The notes: generated by a model from the sequence alone, not told the origin. Positions 44,577-55,795 are shown, counted from the first letter of the stretch. The stretch: DNA of 64,000 nt from Endothia cerciana (GCA_026119935.1 JALRMH010000001.1:496001-560000); one strand, 5' to 3'. Program-made: numbers and translations.

Positions 44577-46583
44577 ATGGAGCCCTCACGTGGCCCTCCA
44601 CGGGTGAAGAACAAGGCCGCCGCGCCTATCCAGATCAGCGCGGAGCAGCTGCTTCGCGAAGCAGTCGACAGGCAGGAGGACTCGCTGCACAGGCCAGAGC
44701 AGCGCTTCGCCGACCTCGAGGAGCTGAAGGAGTTTCAGGGTCGCAAGCGGCGCGAGTTTGAGGACTACATCCGGCGCAACAGCTCGTCCCTCAAGAACTG
44801 GACCCAGTATACCGACTTCGAGATCCAGTACAAGGAATTTGCACGGGCGCGGTCGGTCTTCGAGCGTGCCCTGGATGCACTCCCCACCAATCCGGCACTA
44901 TGGATGCGGTATATTGACTTTGAGATCAAGGAGCGCAACATCCAGCATGCGCGAAACCTGCTGGATCGCGCGGTCACGCTTCTGCCGCGCGTGGACAAGA
45001 TGTGGTACAAGTATGTCTACGTCCAGGAGGGCCTGGGAGACATTGCCGGGTGCCGGCAGGTCTTTGAGAGGTGGATGACTTGGCAGCCCGACGAGAGGGC
45101 CTGGAGCGCCTACATCCACTTCGAGCGGCGGTATCAGGAATTCGATAATGCGCGGAACATCTTCCAGAGGTTTGTCGTGGTTCACCCCGAGCCGCGCAAC
45201 TATATCAAGTGGGCCAAGTTCGAGGAGGAGTTCGGCACGAGCGACATGGTGAGGGATGTATTCGGCGTGGCCATCGAGGCGCTTGGCGACGAGTATGCGG
45301 ACGAGCGGGTGTTCATCGCCTTCGCACGGTTCGAATCCAAGCTGAAACAGTACGAGCGGGCAAGGGCAATCTTCAAGTTCGCTCTGGACAACCTGCCCCG
45401 CTCGAGATCGATGAAGCTGCATGCGGAATATACTGTCTTTGAGAAGAAATTCGGAGATAAGGAAGGCGTCGAGGATGTTGTGCTCTCCAAGAGGCGGAGG
45501 CATTATGAGGAACAGATCAAGGAGAACCCCAAGAATTACGACATTTGGATAGACTACGCCAACCTCGAACAGACCTCCGGAGACGTGGACAGGGTACGAG
45601 AGGTTTTCGAGAAGGCAGTGGCGCAAGTTCCACCGGCTCAAGAGAAGCGACTGTGGAGGCGGTACATCTACCTCTGGATCTTCTACGCGGTGTATGAGGA
45701 AATGGAAGCCAAAGACATCGAGCGGGCGCGACAGGTCTACGACGAGTGCCTCAGACTGATACCGCACAAAAAGTTCACCTTCTCCAAGGTATGGCTGTTG
45801 AAGGCCCAATTTGAGATCCGCCAGGGCAACCTCACCCTCGCACGTAAGACGCTCGGCCGGGCCATCGGCATGTGTCCCAAGGACTCGCTCTTCAAAGGCT
45901 ACGTCACACTGGAGCAGAAGCTGTACGAGTTCCAGCGGTGCCGAACATTATACGAGAAGCATGTCGAATACAAGCCATCCAACTGCCAGATATGGATTGA
46001 CTGGGCACAGCTGGAGCGCGGTCTGGGTGACGAGGAGCGAGCGCGGGCCATCTTCGAGCTGGGTATCGACCAGCCCGTCCTCGACATGCCCGAGATGGTC
46101 TGGAAGAAGTACATCGACTTCGAGGAGGAGGAAGGCGAGTACGAGCGGGCACGCGCACTCTACGAACGACTCCTGGAGAAGGCCGACCACCCCAAGGTCT
46201 GGATCAGCTACGCCCAGTTCGAGATCAACGTGCCGGACGAGAACGAGGAAGAGCCCGAGGGCGAGGACGAGGAGCAGCCGGTCTCGGAGGAGGCCAAGGC
46301 GCGCGCGCGCAAGGTGTTCGAACGCGCGCTCAAGAGCATGAAGGAGAGGAAGGCGGAGCGGGTGACGCTGCTGAACGCGTGGCTGGCGTTCGAGAGGGAG
46401 CAGGGCACGCCGGAGGACGTGGACAAGGTCGAGAAGCAGATGCCGCGCAAGGTGCGCAAGAGGAGAAAGAACGACGAGGGCGAATGGGAGGAGTACGTCG
46501 ATTACATCTTCCCGGTCGACGAGCAGCAGACTGCGGATATTTCGAACTTCTTGGCCATGGCCCAGGCCTGGAAGCAGAAGTAG
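44577..46583 (+). CDS. clf1: Pre-mRNA-splicing factor CLF1 (crooked-neck, HAT repeats)
   Basis: Single exon, 668 residues from the ATG at 44577; the frame stays open upstream but has no earlier ATG. The protein is built of about a dozen half-a-TPR (HAT) repeats of roughly 34 residues, seen as recurring W..Y..FE and ARxVFERA patterns: LKNWTQYTDFEIQYKEFARA, LWMRYIDFEIKERNIQHARN, AWSAYIHFERRYQEFDNARN, IWIDYANLEQTSGDVDRVRE, IWIDWAQLERGLGDEERARA. Near the C terminus lie an acidic stretch (EEEPEGEDEEQ) and a basic RKVRKRRKNDEGEWEEYVDY motif typical of the family. Clf1/Crn/SYF3 is a scaffold of the NineTeen complex and the activated spliceosome in the nucleus. Length matches fungal orthologues (about 670). 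A (TG)n tract lies about 105 bp after the stop. Confidence 0.97.
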   Translation: MEPSRGPPRVKNKAAAPIQISAEQLLREAVDRQEDSLHRPEQRFADLEELKEFQGRKRREFEDYIRRNSSSLKNWTQYTDFEIQYKEFARARSVFERALDALPTNPALWMRYIDFEIKERNIQHARNLLDRAVTLLPRVDKMWYKYVYVQEGLGDIAGCRQVFERWMTWQPDERAWSAYIHFERRYQEFDNARNIFQRFVVVHPEPRNYIKWAKFEEEFGTSDMVRDVFGVAIEALGDEYADERVFIAFARFESKLKQYERARAIFKFALDNLPRSRSMKLHAEYTVFEKKFGDKEGVEDVVLSKRRRHYEEQIKENPKNYDIWIDYANLEQTSGDVDRVREVFEKAVAQVPPAQEKRLWRRYIYLWIFYAVYEEMEAKDIERARQVYDECLRLIPHKKFTFSKVWLLKAQFEIRQGNLTLARKTLGRAIGMCPKDSLFKGYVTLEQKLYEFQRCRTLYEKHVEYKPSNCQIWIDWAQLERGLGDEERARAIFELGIDQPVLDMPEMVWKKYIDFEEEEGEYERARALYERLLEKADHPKVWISYAQFEINVPDENEEEPEGEDEEQPVSEEAKARARKVFERALKSMKERKAERVTLLNAWLAFEREQGTPEDVDKVEKQMPRKVRKRRKNDEGEWEEYVDYIFPVDEQQTADISNFLAMAQAWKQK

Positions 46584-46684
46584 ATTGGGGACGCCCCTAC
46601 GAGGATCACCATTTATTGCAGACTTTCCTGTTTCCCCCCCCCCCTCCCTGACACTATATTTGATCCTGAAAGCCTCTCTCTCTC

Positions 46685-46688
<4 letters not shown>

Positions 46689-46722
<34 letters not shown>
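46689..46722. repeat. (TG)n microsatellite
   Basis: About 16 TG units preceded by a short CT tract, probably in the CLF1 3' untranslated region. Confidence 0.9.
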
Positions 46723-47021
46723 GGTCAAGAGTTCGAGATAGCATCTCCTACTTTCTACCACGGGCTTGCTCCTTGAAGTACACTCCAGGTGAGCCCCCCG
46801 GGGCGGTCTCGTTCCACTCCCCCGCGCCAATGTACCCTCTCAGGCCGACTGGCAACTTCTTCGAGGTAGGGATGTCACCAGTATCCACCTAGGGAAAAAG
46901 GGACAAGCCACAGCCCGTCTAGAGTTCTAACGTGTTGGAGCAGAGGGCCCAAAATGCGCAAACTCGGAATCGAGGAGGACCATCACGAGTCAACTATCCT
47001 AGAAGGGACACGGAGTGACCC

Positions 47022-47122
47022 CCCCTTTAAGATCGACCAAGGAAAAGTCACCCACCATAGAATATGCAGTTTCCCCTTTGAGGTCGACCAAAGAAAAACC
47101 CCAACCACAGAATACGCAGGCT
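47022..47122. repeat. Imperfect tandem duplication, 51-bp unit, two copies
   Basis: Copy 1 (47022-47072) and copy 2 (47073 to about 47122) share CCCCTTT, TCGACCAA, GAATA and GCAG blocks in the same order, with mostly transition differences. About 230 bp upstream (plus-strand sense) of the tRNA-Gly 3' end. Confidence 0.7.
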
Positions 47123-47348
47123 GTGGAAGCAGCAGCAGTATAGGGGTGGTCAAAAGAGGCATTCATATTCATCGGTTCTGAGACCCTGAGCCCTGGTCGC
47201 TGGCCCGGCCAGGCCACACCCCTCCTACCTCTCCCCTCCCACATAAACGGGATGACCTAGGAGAGATATCACAACTGACCGGACTTTAGAGGACCTCGAC
47301 ATGACCCTCCAGAGAGAGATGATCTGGCAAAAAGAGTGCAAAAGAGAG

Positions 47349-47447
47349 TGCGCAAACCCGGAATCGAACCGGGGGCCCATCGAGTCAGTCCTGTGACGAC
47401 AAGTCGCGAGATGGCAACGATGGATTTTACCACTAAACCATTTGCGC
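47349..47447 (-). tRNA. tRNA-Gly (anticodon GCC) with an intron
   Basis: On the minus strand the gene starts at 47447. The acceptor stem GCGCAAA pairs with TTTGCGC at the 3' end, followed by discriminator A (47349). The D arm is GTTT-AGTGGTA-AAAT. The anticodon stem CATCG pairs with CGATG, with loop TTGCCA(T) and anticodon GCC at 47413-47415. The T arm is CCCGG-TTCGATT-CCGGG. The two halves of the anticodon stem are separated by about 28 extra nucleotides just after position 37, the canonical place for a tRNA intron. No CCA is encoded, as expected for a nuclear gene. Confidence 0.95.
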
Positions 47448-50218
47448 TTCTTGGAAGAACGGCCCGCCTCAGGGCCTTATAACTGCGTGGGTGCGTGCAG
47501 ACTCTCTGACAAGGGCATTTGGTGGGCTTTGCTGACCCACTGCGGGAATACGGTTACAGGTACCTTGCCTACAAGGGGCGCCTTGTCCTGGGGGCTGAAC
47601 CACGCTAAATCACGAGGTACCGACCGCATAACACCCGGCGCGACTCCTCCGTCCCTGCTCTCTCGGAGTCCCGGGGGCGTTTGGATGCCGGATGGATCTC
47701 GGTGTCGGGTTTTTCAGCGTTACGCCGGGAGGGGCAAGGGCATGCCCTCCTGCGGGCTGGAGGAGGAGCGCAGACCACGCCCAGGGCGGGCGGGCGGCGG
47801 CCGTTGGGACTCTTGAGCATTCATCCGCAGGCCGCGCCCTGTATATACCACCGTCGACGAAGCCGCCGGCGGTCCTTCTCATGGCTGCGAGGCTTTATTT
47901 TACGTTCGTACCCCGAAAAAAAAACTGAAAAAAAAAAACCCCCCCACCCCCCTGTCCACCACCCAACCAAAAAAAAAAAAAAAAAAAAAAAAAGGTAGCG
48001 CATGGAGGCGGGGACGGGGTGGGGGGGGAGAGAAAGCCCGCCTCAGGGGCCCTCTTCTGTAGCTGCCCAAGCCCAGCACGTCCTCATCGTCACCCAACAA
48101 ACCCGTCCCACAATCTCGGGGACCTGCCACACGCAACTGTACAGTGACATCATCCGCGTCCGCCCCCCCCCCCCCCGAAATTCCCACATTCCCAAGAGCG
48201 GGAGTGAGAGGGGAGGTAAGGTTGTCTTTTGGTCTCTATCCCCCACCCCCTGATACAGTTGCCGGTCTAGACCGCCCCCCTCTCACTCGATGAATGGCAC
48301 TAGGTTCGAACCGCGGGGACGAGCCCGCCCTCCCTTACCCCCCCCCCCCCAAGGCTTGCCAAGATAGGGCTTATACAGTTAGTTACCCGTGTAACAACCT
48401 GGCCCCGGTTTACTCAGGTACAGATTCACTAACCCATGCAGATACATGGATAGATGAAAGGAGAGCACTCGGCTCGCTACAGAAAATAGCCTTGTTGGGC
48501 ATTGTGCGAGGCCGAACCGGGTTTCCAGTAAGGAAGCCGGCTAACTACCATAGTAAGACGTAGGGCGCAACCGACCCCTCAAATTGTTTCTTTCCGGGTC
48601 GGGTTGGGGGGGGGGGGGCGCTCATCCACACCGCTTCTCGCGGGGGGCGGACGCGAGACCCCAGGCCCGCCAGGTCCGGATCTCGATTCCTCAGGGGCAT
48701 ACCAGGGTTGCGTCATGATCGTGCCGACATATCCAGGTCTCATTATTGTGGCACCTGTTTGGCATAACCTCGTTCAGCCCGTGGCTCTTCAGGGTGGCAG
48801 ACTGGGACCCGGGTGCGAAGCACGCTCAAAATTTCCCAAAAGGACCGGTCCGTCGTGAGATTTTATCTAAAGAGGTCATTCATAGCCAGGGGGGAAGAGA
48901 GGGTAGCGTAACATCATAAAGTCGTCGGCATTGTCTGGAATCGAAACGCACCAGGAAAGGAAAGGGGAAGGAAAAGAAGAAGAAAAAAGGTGCAAAGGAT
49001 AAGAGAGCCAGATAGACAGATTCGTCAATGTCGTCAAAGCTTCCCGCCCCCCGGTTCCATCCAACACAAAGTCCCCCCCCCCCCTAGACCCGACCCAACT
49101 CGTCCGCCCATCGCGTACCAGAGCTAGGGCCGGACCTTCGTGTCAACCAGGCCATCCAGTCATCTTCCCACGATCCGTTCCACCTGCAGCAGTGGACGAG
49201 GGCCAAAATCCGCCGCCACAAGCCCGATTTTCGAGCCCCCCCTCTGAACCCATATCCCACACCTTTCCCACCCCCCACCCTCCACATCCGTCCCTTCCGA
49301 AAAAGATCGAACCACCCAGACCGTCGAGTGTCTCGTGCGTGCGCGTTCTTGCATCGTCCGTCCCCATGCAGGGTGCCTTGCAGTTTTCCGCCGATCTGGG
49401 ACCCACGGTGCGACCCTGGCGTGTCGTTACACGGCGTTGAGTCGGCGGGGGCTAGGCCCAAGCATCGTGGGTGGGCTTTTCTTTTCAGGAACTGAGGACA
49501 CGTCAGGGCGATCCAGCCCGTGCCCTCGGGTCTTCCCTATCGGCACCGTCGATCTTGTTTTTTGCGGGGGGGGGGGGGGTTTGTTTAGCGGCGGTGGCGC
49601 CGATCTGTCACACAAAGTAGGGACCATCAGTATATATATATATTTTGGAGAAGCAGTGCGCATGAAACAGGAGTGAATTCTCCTGCGCCAAGATGACTTC
49701 GATAGTGAAAGACGGGATCGTTTCGGAGCAAATGCCTGCATCTATTTGTTGCCTCCAAAACAGACGAGAGATTTTGTGTATTCTCCGCAGATAGTGATAT
49801 TTGTTTGATGAAATTCTTGTGCCGTGAAATGGTGTTGGGGGGCGAGGAAATGTTGTGAAATCGTGCAGGTATTGTTGGCGTGTGGCCAACATTCAGCGCA
49901 GCGGTATCAGAGCAGGGAGTCGTCAAGGTCATAAGAAGCCCGTCAAGAAAGCCAAGATCATCTCTCAAGTCCAAATCGTTATATCCCTTTCCATCTTTTA
50001 GGACGCCTCTCGCTCGACGAAGCCCAGTGGTCTTCTCTCTCATCATCATGACATGTCGTCAACGTGACGGTGTTGGATTTTTGAGGAGACGCTGGGAGTC
50101 CATGTGTTGAGTGTGACGCCTGCGCTAAGAATGGAGGGGTTGACCAGGCCTTGTTGTCACGATGTAACGCCAGACGCAGAGGCCGGTCGCAGAAGGCATT
50201 GACTGCAGCGAGGTCCTC

Positions 50219-52417
50219 TCATCTCCTGTCACCATATCCGACAGGAGGCGCGGGCAGGGAGGCGTACGGGTTCCCGTCGCCGTAACGGGGCCCGTCGTCA
50301 TACCTGCCACCGCGCAAGGGACCTGCTGGGGCACGGCTGTGGGCCCTCGACCCTCTGTACTGGCTTCCTCCGTCGTCGTCGGAGTAGTCGGAGTAGTCAG
50401 AGTCGCCGTTGTGCTTCTGCTGCTGCTGCTGCTGCTTCTTGCGCTGTTGCTCGATGCGCTTCAATCGTCTTTGGTGGCGCTCCTCCTTCTTCTCCTTCCA
50501 CTCGGCGAACTCATGAGACATCTCGCGCGCCTCCTTCATCTCGGAGAAGGCGCCCTTGATTCCCATCGCCGCGATCCCCACCGACGCCGCGTCCTGCAGC
50601 AGCGCCTTGGACTTGAGCTTCTTGGCTTCCTCCGGGCTGAGCTTCCCCGCCTTCACGGCCTTGTGCCGTGCGTTCCGCTTCTCCATGCTCTGGTACACGT
50701 TGTGCGCCGCGTGAATGGTGGCCACGGCCGCCAGGCCGGTGGTGATGATCTGCTTACCTCGCATCTTCTTGGCCCTCTTCTCATCCTCTTCCGAATCGCC
50801 CAGGTCCGAGCTCGACACCGACGACGCCCGGCTGCGCGAGGCCGCCCCTCGAGACCGGGACCGGGCTCGGTACGACCGGTCGTCATCGTAGGCATCACGG
50901 TATCGCGCATCTCGTGGTGCGTCCCGTTCCCGCGAGTAGTCGTCGTCACTGTACCGCCCTCCTCGGCGCGACCCGACCTCGCTCTCGTCGTCCTTCTTGC
51001 CAATGCCGATCTTGGCGAGGCTCCGGCGCGCCGAGTCCACGACGCTGCGGCTGCGGCTGCGCTGGCGCCTTGGAGGCGAGGCGTCTCTGCTGTCGTACGA
51101 GTCCCGCGACAAGCTGCGGCGGCGCGAGCGGGATCGCTCCTCGCGGATGTTGTCGACGGCCTTCTTGGCACCGATGGCACCCAGGCCGGCGGTAGCCAGA
51201 GCGGCGAGGCCCATGCCGCTCTTGCCGCCGCCTTCGGACCTCGCGCGGGAGCGAGAGCGGCTCCGGCCGTCCTTGTCCTCAATGATCTCCTTCTTGGAAC
51301 CATTGATCATGCGGTTGCCGATCAGACCGCCGATGACAGACTCGGCCAGGCCGAGCTTGCTGCCGTCCTTGCCGGGCTTCTGGGCGGCATCTATGGTAGC
51401 AGCGCCGGCGGCGGCGGTGAGGATGCGCTTGGCCTTCTCGCCCTTCCAGCTGCCAGGCTCCTTGGAGACACGGAACGCCTCGGTCGCGCCGGCGATGAGG
51501 GAGGCCATGGCGGCCTTCTGGATCTTGCTCCCGCCGCCGCCACCGCTCTTGCCGGGCGACCGCGAGCGGCTCCCGCGGCGGCTGCGAGTGTCGGACCCTC
51601 GACCTCGGTCGCGGCCTCCCTCGAGGTCCCGATCCCCATACTTGTCCTTCTCCTTTTCGCCGGCGCCGGCGCCGGCGCCGGTAAGAGCCTTGAGCGCCCC
51701 GCCAAGACCAGCAGCCGCGACCGCGCTCTCGAGGAAGTTCTTGTGGCCCTTCTTCTGCTTCTCGTCCTCGTCGTCAGAGTAGTATTCGGTGACCTTGCCA
51801 TCACGGCCCTTGTGGACGATGTGTGTCGACTTCTTCTCGGTCTTGTCGGCGCGCTTGTTGTAGACCTCAGCGCCCTTGTAGGCAGCGAACGCGCCAGCAG
51901 CGCCGAGGGCCGCCGAGGAGAGGATGTTGCGGTGAACGTCGCTGCCCTCCTCATGCGCCTCACGGCGGTCGAACAGCTCCTTGCCGCCGAGAGCGACAGC
52001 GGCGCCGGCCACAGCAGCGATGATCTTCTCCTGCTGGCTCAGCATGCGCTTGCGCTTCCTCTCCTCCTCCTCGATGTAGACGCTCTCCGCCTTCCTGGGC
52101 CGCCGGCGCTGGTAGTAGTCATCCTCGTAATGGTCGCGGTCGTCCCGGCTCCTGCGCGTGTAGAAGGAGCGGTCGTCGTCATCGTAGTCGTAGTTTCCCG
52201 CGGACCGGGCCCTGCGGACGTCGCGCTGGTAGCCTGGTGGCGGGAAGTCCCTCGGGATGTCCTCGACACTGTCATCGCGGCCCCTTGGCACGAGGTCGCG
52301 GGAGCCCTGAACCTTCAGGTAGGGATCCTGAGGCTCGATATACTCTTCGCGGTAGTATGTCTGTCTCGCAGCACCGCCGCGCTCCCGACGGGGCGGTTCG
52401 TAGTCGTAGCCCGACAT
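50219..52417 (-). CDS. DUF3824-like, Arg/Ser-rich low-complexity protein
   Basis: Intronless, 732 residues, start ATG at 52415-52417 (MSGYDYEPPRRERGG). Charged, Arg/Asp/Tyr- and Ser-Arg-rich stretches alternate with Ala/Gly-rich helices: IIAAVAGAAVALGGKELFD, ILSSAALGAAGAFAAYKGAE, AAVAAAGLGGALKALTG, IQKAAMASLIAGATEAFR, GLAALATAGLGAIGAKKAVD and IITTGLAAVATIHAAHNVYQ. Small-residue spacing in these helices resembles glycine zippers. A basic coiled-coil region (EWKEKKEERHQRRLKRIEQQ) with a poly-Gln run and a Tyr/Asp/Gly tail ends the protein. The pattern fits the Pezizomycotina DUF3824 group; I recall no established function. Possible roles, by inference only, are membrane-associated scaffolding or condensate formation. 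Two long open frames on the opposite strand (one of 698 codons) are shadows of the repetitive codon use. Confidence 0.8.
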   Translation of the reverse strand: MSGYDYEPPRRERGGAARQTYYREEYIEPQDPYLKVQGSRDLVPRGRDDSVEDIPRDFPPPGYQRDVRRARSAGNYDYDDDDRSFYTRRSRDDRDHYEDDYYQRRRPRKAESVYIEEEERKRKRMLSQQEKIIAAVAGAAVALGGKELFDRREAHEEGSDVHRNILSSAALGAAGAFAAYKGAEVYNKRADKTEKKSTHIVHKGRDGKVTEYYSDDEDEKQKKGHKNFLESAVAAAGLGGALKALTGAGAGAGEKEKDKYGDRDLEGGRDRGRGSDTRSRRGSRSRSPGKSGGGGGSKIQKAAMASLIAGATEAFRVSKEPGSWKGEKAKRILTAAAGAATIDAAQKPGKDGSKLGLAESVIGGLIGNRMINGSKKEIIEDKDGRSRSRSRARSEGGGKSGMGLAALATAGLGAIGAKKAVDNIREERSRSRRRSLSRDSYDSRDASPPRRQRSRSRSVVDSARRSLAKIGIGKKDDESEVGSRRGGRYSDDDYSRERDAPRDARYRDAYDDDRSYRARSRSRGAASRSRASSVSSSDLGDSEEDEKRAKKMRGKQIITTGLAAVATIHAAHNVYQSMEKRNARHKAVKAGKLSPEEAKKLKSKALLQDAASVGIAAMGIKGAFSEMKEAREMSHEFAEWKEKKEERHQRRLKRIEQQRKKQQQQQQKHNGDSDYSDYSDDDGGSQYRGSRAHSRAPAGPLRGGRYDDGPRYGDGNPYASLPAPPVGYGDRR

Positions 52418-53292
52418 GGCCTCGAGACGGTTTAGATGGGAGTGACGTCAGAGGTGAGGCAACGAAGGGTTCCCGAACAAACAGGTGGGCGATGAAAAGA
52501 GTAAATGCGCCCTTATCTTCTCGAGGATCAGATGGTCGCGGGTTGGCTGCAGGATGTGAGAAGAGAGATGAATACCCAGAGATTGCCGTTAGTGGCGGTG
52601 GTGGTGGGAGGGTAAAATCATGCGGCGGTTTGGGATCAGCTGGGCGGGAGGGAGATGAGGGGAGAGGCTAGAGACAGGGTGGTAGGGGTGGTCAGGCGAG
52701 GGAGGATATGAGGTGAGGCAGCAACTAAAATAAGGTGGCCGCACAAACAGTGGGCAAAGCAGAGCAGACCAGGGCCAGCAAAGTTGGCCGCAGGCAGTGG
52801 CCAACGTGACGCATGGTCCCCCAGCGTGCTTATGCAGCCGACACCTGGAACGTGTTCTTACACCCGCCTCCTCCTCTGTCTAACTCGGCTACACACTCTA
52901 GGGGCGAAGTGGACAGGACCTAGACCTGAGCGGATTTTGTTGGCCCCTCCGGGGAGTACGTCGGGCCCTGGAAACTTCCAAGAGGCCGTGTCCTTGACCT
53001 GAGGCAAGAGAAGTGGTGGTTGTGCGGGGTGGGATTAGAGACGGGAGGAGGCCTACAAGGGTGGCCGGTGATGATATACAACATCCCGTATGGTCTTAGT
53101 GGTGGTGGCGGCGGCGGCGGCGGCCTCGACATTGGGCCAACAGGATGTTTCGGGCCCAACGAGAAACAAGATCAGAGACGAGAGACCTCCAGTCCCTGCG
53201 GCGCCCGGATTCTTCCTATCCACCTGAACCGGTCAAAGATCACGGTGGTCAGGGACACTCCACACCTGCACGTTGCACCCATCATCCCGGCA

Positions 53293-53298
<6 letters not shown>

Positions 53299-53337
<39 letters not shown>

Positions 53338-53347
53338 CCCCCCCCCC
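53299..53347. repeat. (CT)n followed by C run
   Basis: About 18 CT units running into 13-14 C. Confidence 0.9.
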
Positions 53348-53736
53348 TCACTCCCTCTCTCTTTTCTTTTGTGCTGAAGCAGGCTGGCAGTGGCTGGCAG
53401 GACAGCCCGCCAGCGCCATTAGAGTTCATCTGTCTGCAGGGCCTCCTCAGACCCCTCCGCCCCCTCCCCTCGGTGGGGCGACGAGTCGGTGGCCAGCCTT
53501 GGGGGGATGACTGCAGCAGCCCGATCACATTTTCAGCCCTGCTGCTGGTGGTGGGACGGTGTGGGAAGGTTATGTCGATCGTGGCTTGTCTGTCCTCTTT
53601 TCATGCTCTGCTGTATTAGTCGAGCCCACGGGTCTGTGCCGCCCCTCGGAGTTTGTATTGCAAACGGGCAGCCGCTCGTCTGACCTCCCGTGTCCCCCCC
53701 TCCCCCAGATCCCGCTGACGAGACGAAGACTGTCGA

Positions 53737-53761
53737 GTGTGTGTGTGTGTGTGTGTGTGTG
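53737..53761. repeat. (GT)n microsatellite
   Basis: About 12 GT units in intergenic DNA. Confidence 0.9.
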
Positions 53762-55795
53762 GAAGACCCGAGGCCTCCCTCCCCCAGCGATGTACCGGCA
53801 CAGGTGGCGAGCAGGACTGCACCGGCACCACACCGTCTGTCTAGTCCTGCAGCCACGGAGATGAGGGGTCCAACAAGACCGTGGTGCAGTCCTGTATCTT
53901 GCATCCGGATATGCCCGGCTGACAGAGTCCTACCTACCCTGTATAGTATTTGCGATGTCCTTGGTCCCGCATAGTATGTAAGGTCGTATCTTGGGTTGTG
54001 CTCCCGCTGCCCAACTCCCAGCCTGGACCCTTGCTCTCGAGCCACACCTCTGCCGAGCCCCACGGTGACGTAGGTACTAAGGTAAAAAGTTGCCCAACCT
54101 CCGCTCGCGCAGAGCACATCTCGCTCCTCACTTGGCACCTCACATCATACGCCGAGTTATTGCGGCGAACCTGCAAGAGTATCTTGGGCAGTGGAACTGG
54201 CGGCCACGTGGACCAGGACTCCGGCAAGGACCTCTCTGCTCTGGGGCGGCGGCCTCAGATAAGCCCTGGTCCAGATCTGAGCCTCATCGGCCGGCTTCTT
54301 GTTGACACTCCAATGAAACAGATCCATCCGCATCGACTGTCCATGTGGTGGTCGTCGGCCCGGGCCGGACTGGGCTGGCCTTGTGGCCTCCTCTATTCCT
54401 GACCCTGCCAAGTGAGGGACTCCCAGGGCCGACCGGCTTCTCTCGGGGGGGGGCCGAGACGGCAGCTCCTGAGCGTTGCCAACACCACTCCAGGGACCGT
54501 GGAGGGAATTGAACCACCGCCTTTGGACCCGTTGATCACGATCGCTTGTTGTCGCGGCCGTTGCCAAGGCCCATGTACAATCATTCTTTTCAAGACTACT
54601 CACGAGGGTCCCTTCGCCCGCTTCTCTGCCCTACCCCATTTCGCTGCCCACCTCAATGCAAAGTCCCCCAAAACCTTATTCATACATGGACAACGACATC
54701 AGACAGATAAGCAGCGTAAATATAACGGGGAATTTCTTTTTGTTTTATCTTGCCAATCCAGAGACCCTGAGTGAGAAAAACGAAAGGGAAATCTAACATG
54801 TCCATGACATGAATTCGCGAGGAAGCCAAAAGGCCAACCCCAGATCCCTTATTTCTCCCCGCCGTCGCACCAATTCCAGTCTTGTGGGCTTTTCATATAG
54901 ATTCCTTGTTGTGGCGCCGCCGGAGCAGTTATGTGATCCATCGTCAACTCGCCGACAGGAAGAGGGTCAGGTTTGGGGTGCGCATCAATGTGATGTCCCC
55001 TTCCATGCTGTCTGAAATACCCCCTCGAGGACGTCTCGAGGCGGGTCGAACTTTTGTTTAGCGTCCAAAGCAAATTGTTGAGAAGAGAATCAGTCCGCAG
55101 TAAGCCTCCATAACCCTGCCTGCGGCAGCTACTAGCTGCCACACAATCCGCTCAAGACCTTGTCCACAGCAGTGGACAGACCTGCAGAAAAACCCCTTGC
55201 ATCTTTTCCCTTGTCCACTCCCCCTCACTCAGGCCCAGAGCAGCCCGCCGGTTAGGCAGACAAATTGCTGATTAGGTCGAGCTAACCCGTCATCAAAAAG
55301 ATGTACTCATACACATCGTTTACAAACATTAATGGGTTGTCGACGTTGTGAAAAAAATCAAAGGCAAATACCTAAGATGGTTTCTGTGTGGTCACCCGCC
55401 GTTTGCTTCTTGCTGCTCTGTCCATAGATTGACTAATGTGCCAGAAATCTGGCGGTGCTGAAAAGCTGGCAATACTGCCATGCCCACAATATGCGGCGGA
55501 GGGTCGCCGACTCGCCGTCTTGTGTGAGTTCACCCCCACAACATTGTTCTGAGAGGCCGATGAAGAATATTGTAGGCCGAACCACGCACTGTAAAAACAG
55601 TCCCTTTTGGCCTAGACAGGCACAAGTTGCCCATCGATATTGCAGAACCACAATATTTCCAAATCTGGCCTCTTTTGCATAGGTATGTCCTAGCACTGAC
55701 CCACTTTTTCCAGTGCCGTGCAATGAGAACAAAGCTTCAAAGTGTCTAGCATCTGAAAGATGGTAGAAGACATGCCACCTCACCACAGGCTCAGG

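Larger units (their letters stand above)
46584..50218. other. Intergenic region between CLF1 and the DUF3824-like gene, with a tRNA
   Basis: About 3.6 kb containing the tRNA-Gly gene (47349-47447), a (TG)n tract at about 46689-46722, an imperfect 51-bp tandem duplication at 47022-47122, and many homopolymers, including A-rich/C-rich blocks at 47919-47992 and C or G runs near 48165-48176, 48340-48350, 48606-48618, 49074-49084 and 49566-49579. Open frames are short and unconvincing. Confidence 0.5.
52418..55795. other. Intergenic region between the LARP gene and the DUF3824-like gene
   Basis: About 3.4 kb, upstream of the DUF3824-like gene and downstream of the LARP gene. Contains (CT)n with a C run (53299-53347), (GT)n (about 53737-53761) and scattered short open frames. 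No convincing gene seen. The 117-codon frame at 55433-55786 lies just beyond the LARP stop and is probably 3' untranslated sequence. Confidence 0.5.

Noticed and set aside
50339..52435. 698-codon open frame opposite the DUF3824-like gene
   Set aside because: Its composition (Leu/Val/Ala/Arg runs) is the mirror of Ser-Arg and Asp/Glu codons on the real strand; no motif and no plausible start context.
54481..54575. Possible tRNA on the minus strand (GGTTCAATTCC looks like a T loop)
   Set aside because: T-stem pairing is poor, and no matching acceptor stem or D arm could be found.
55433..55786. 117-codon frame (-) just after the LARP stop
   Set aside because: Lies where the LARP 3' untranslated region should be; no homology recognised.
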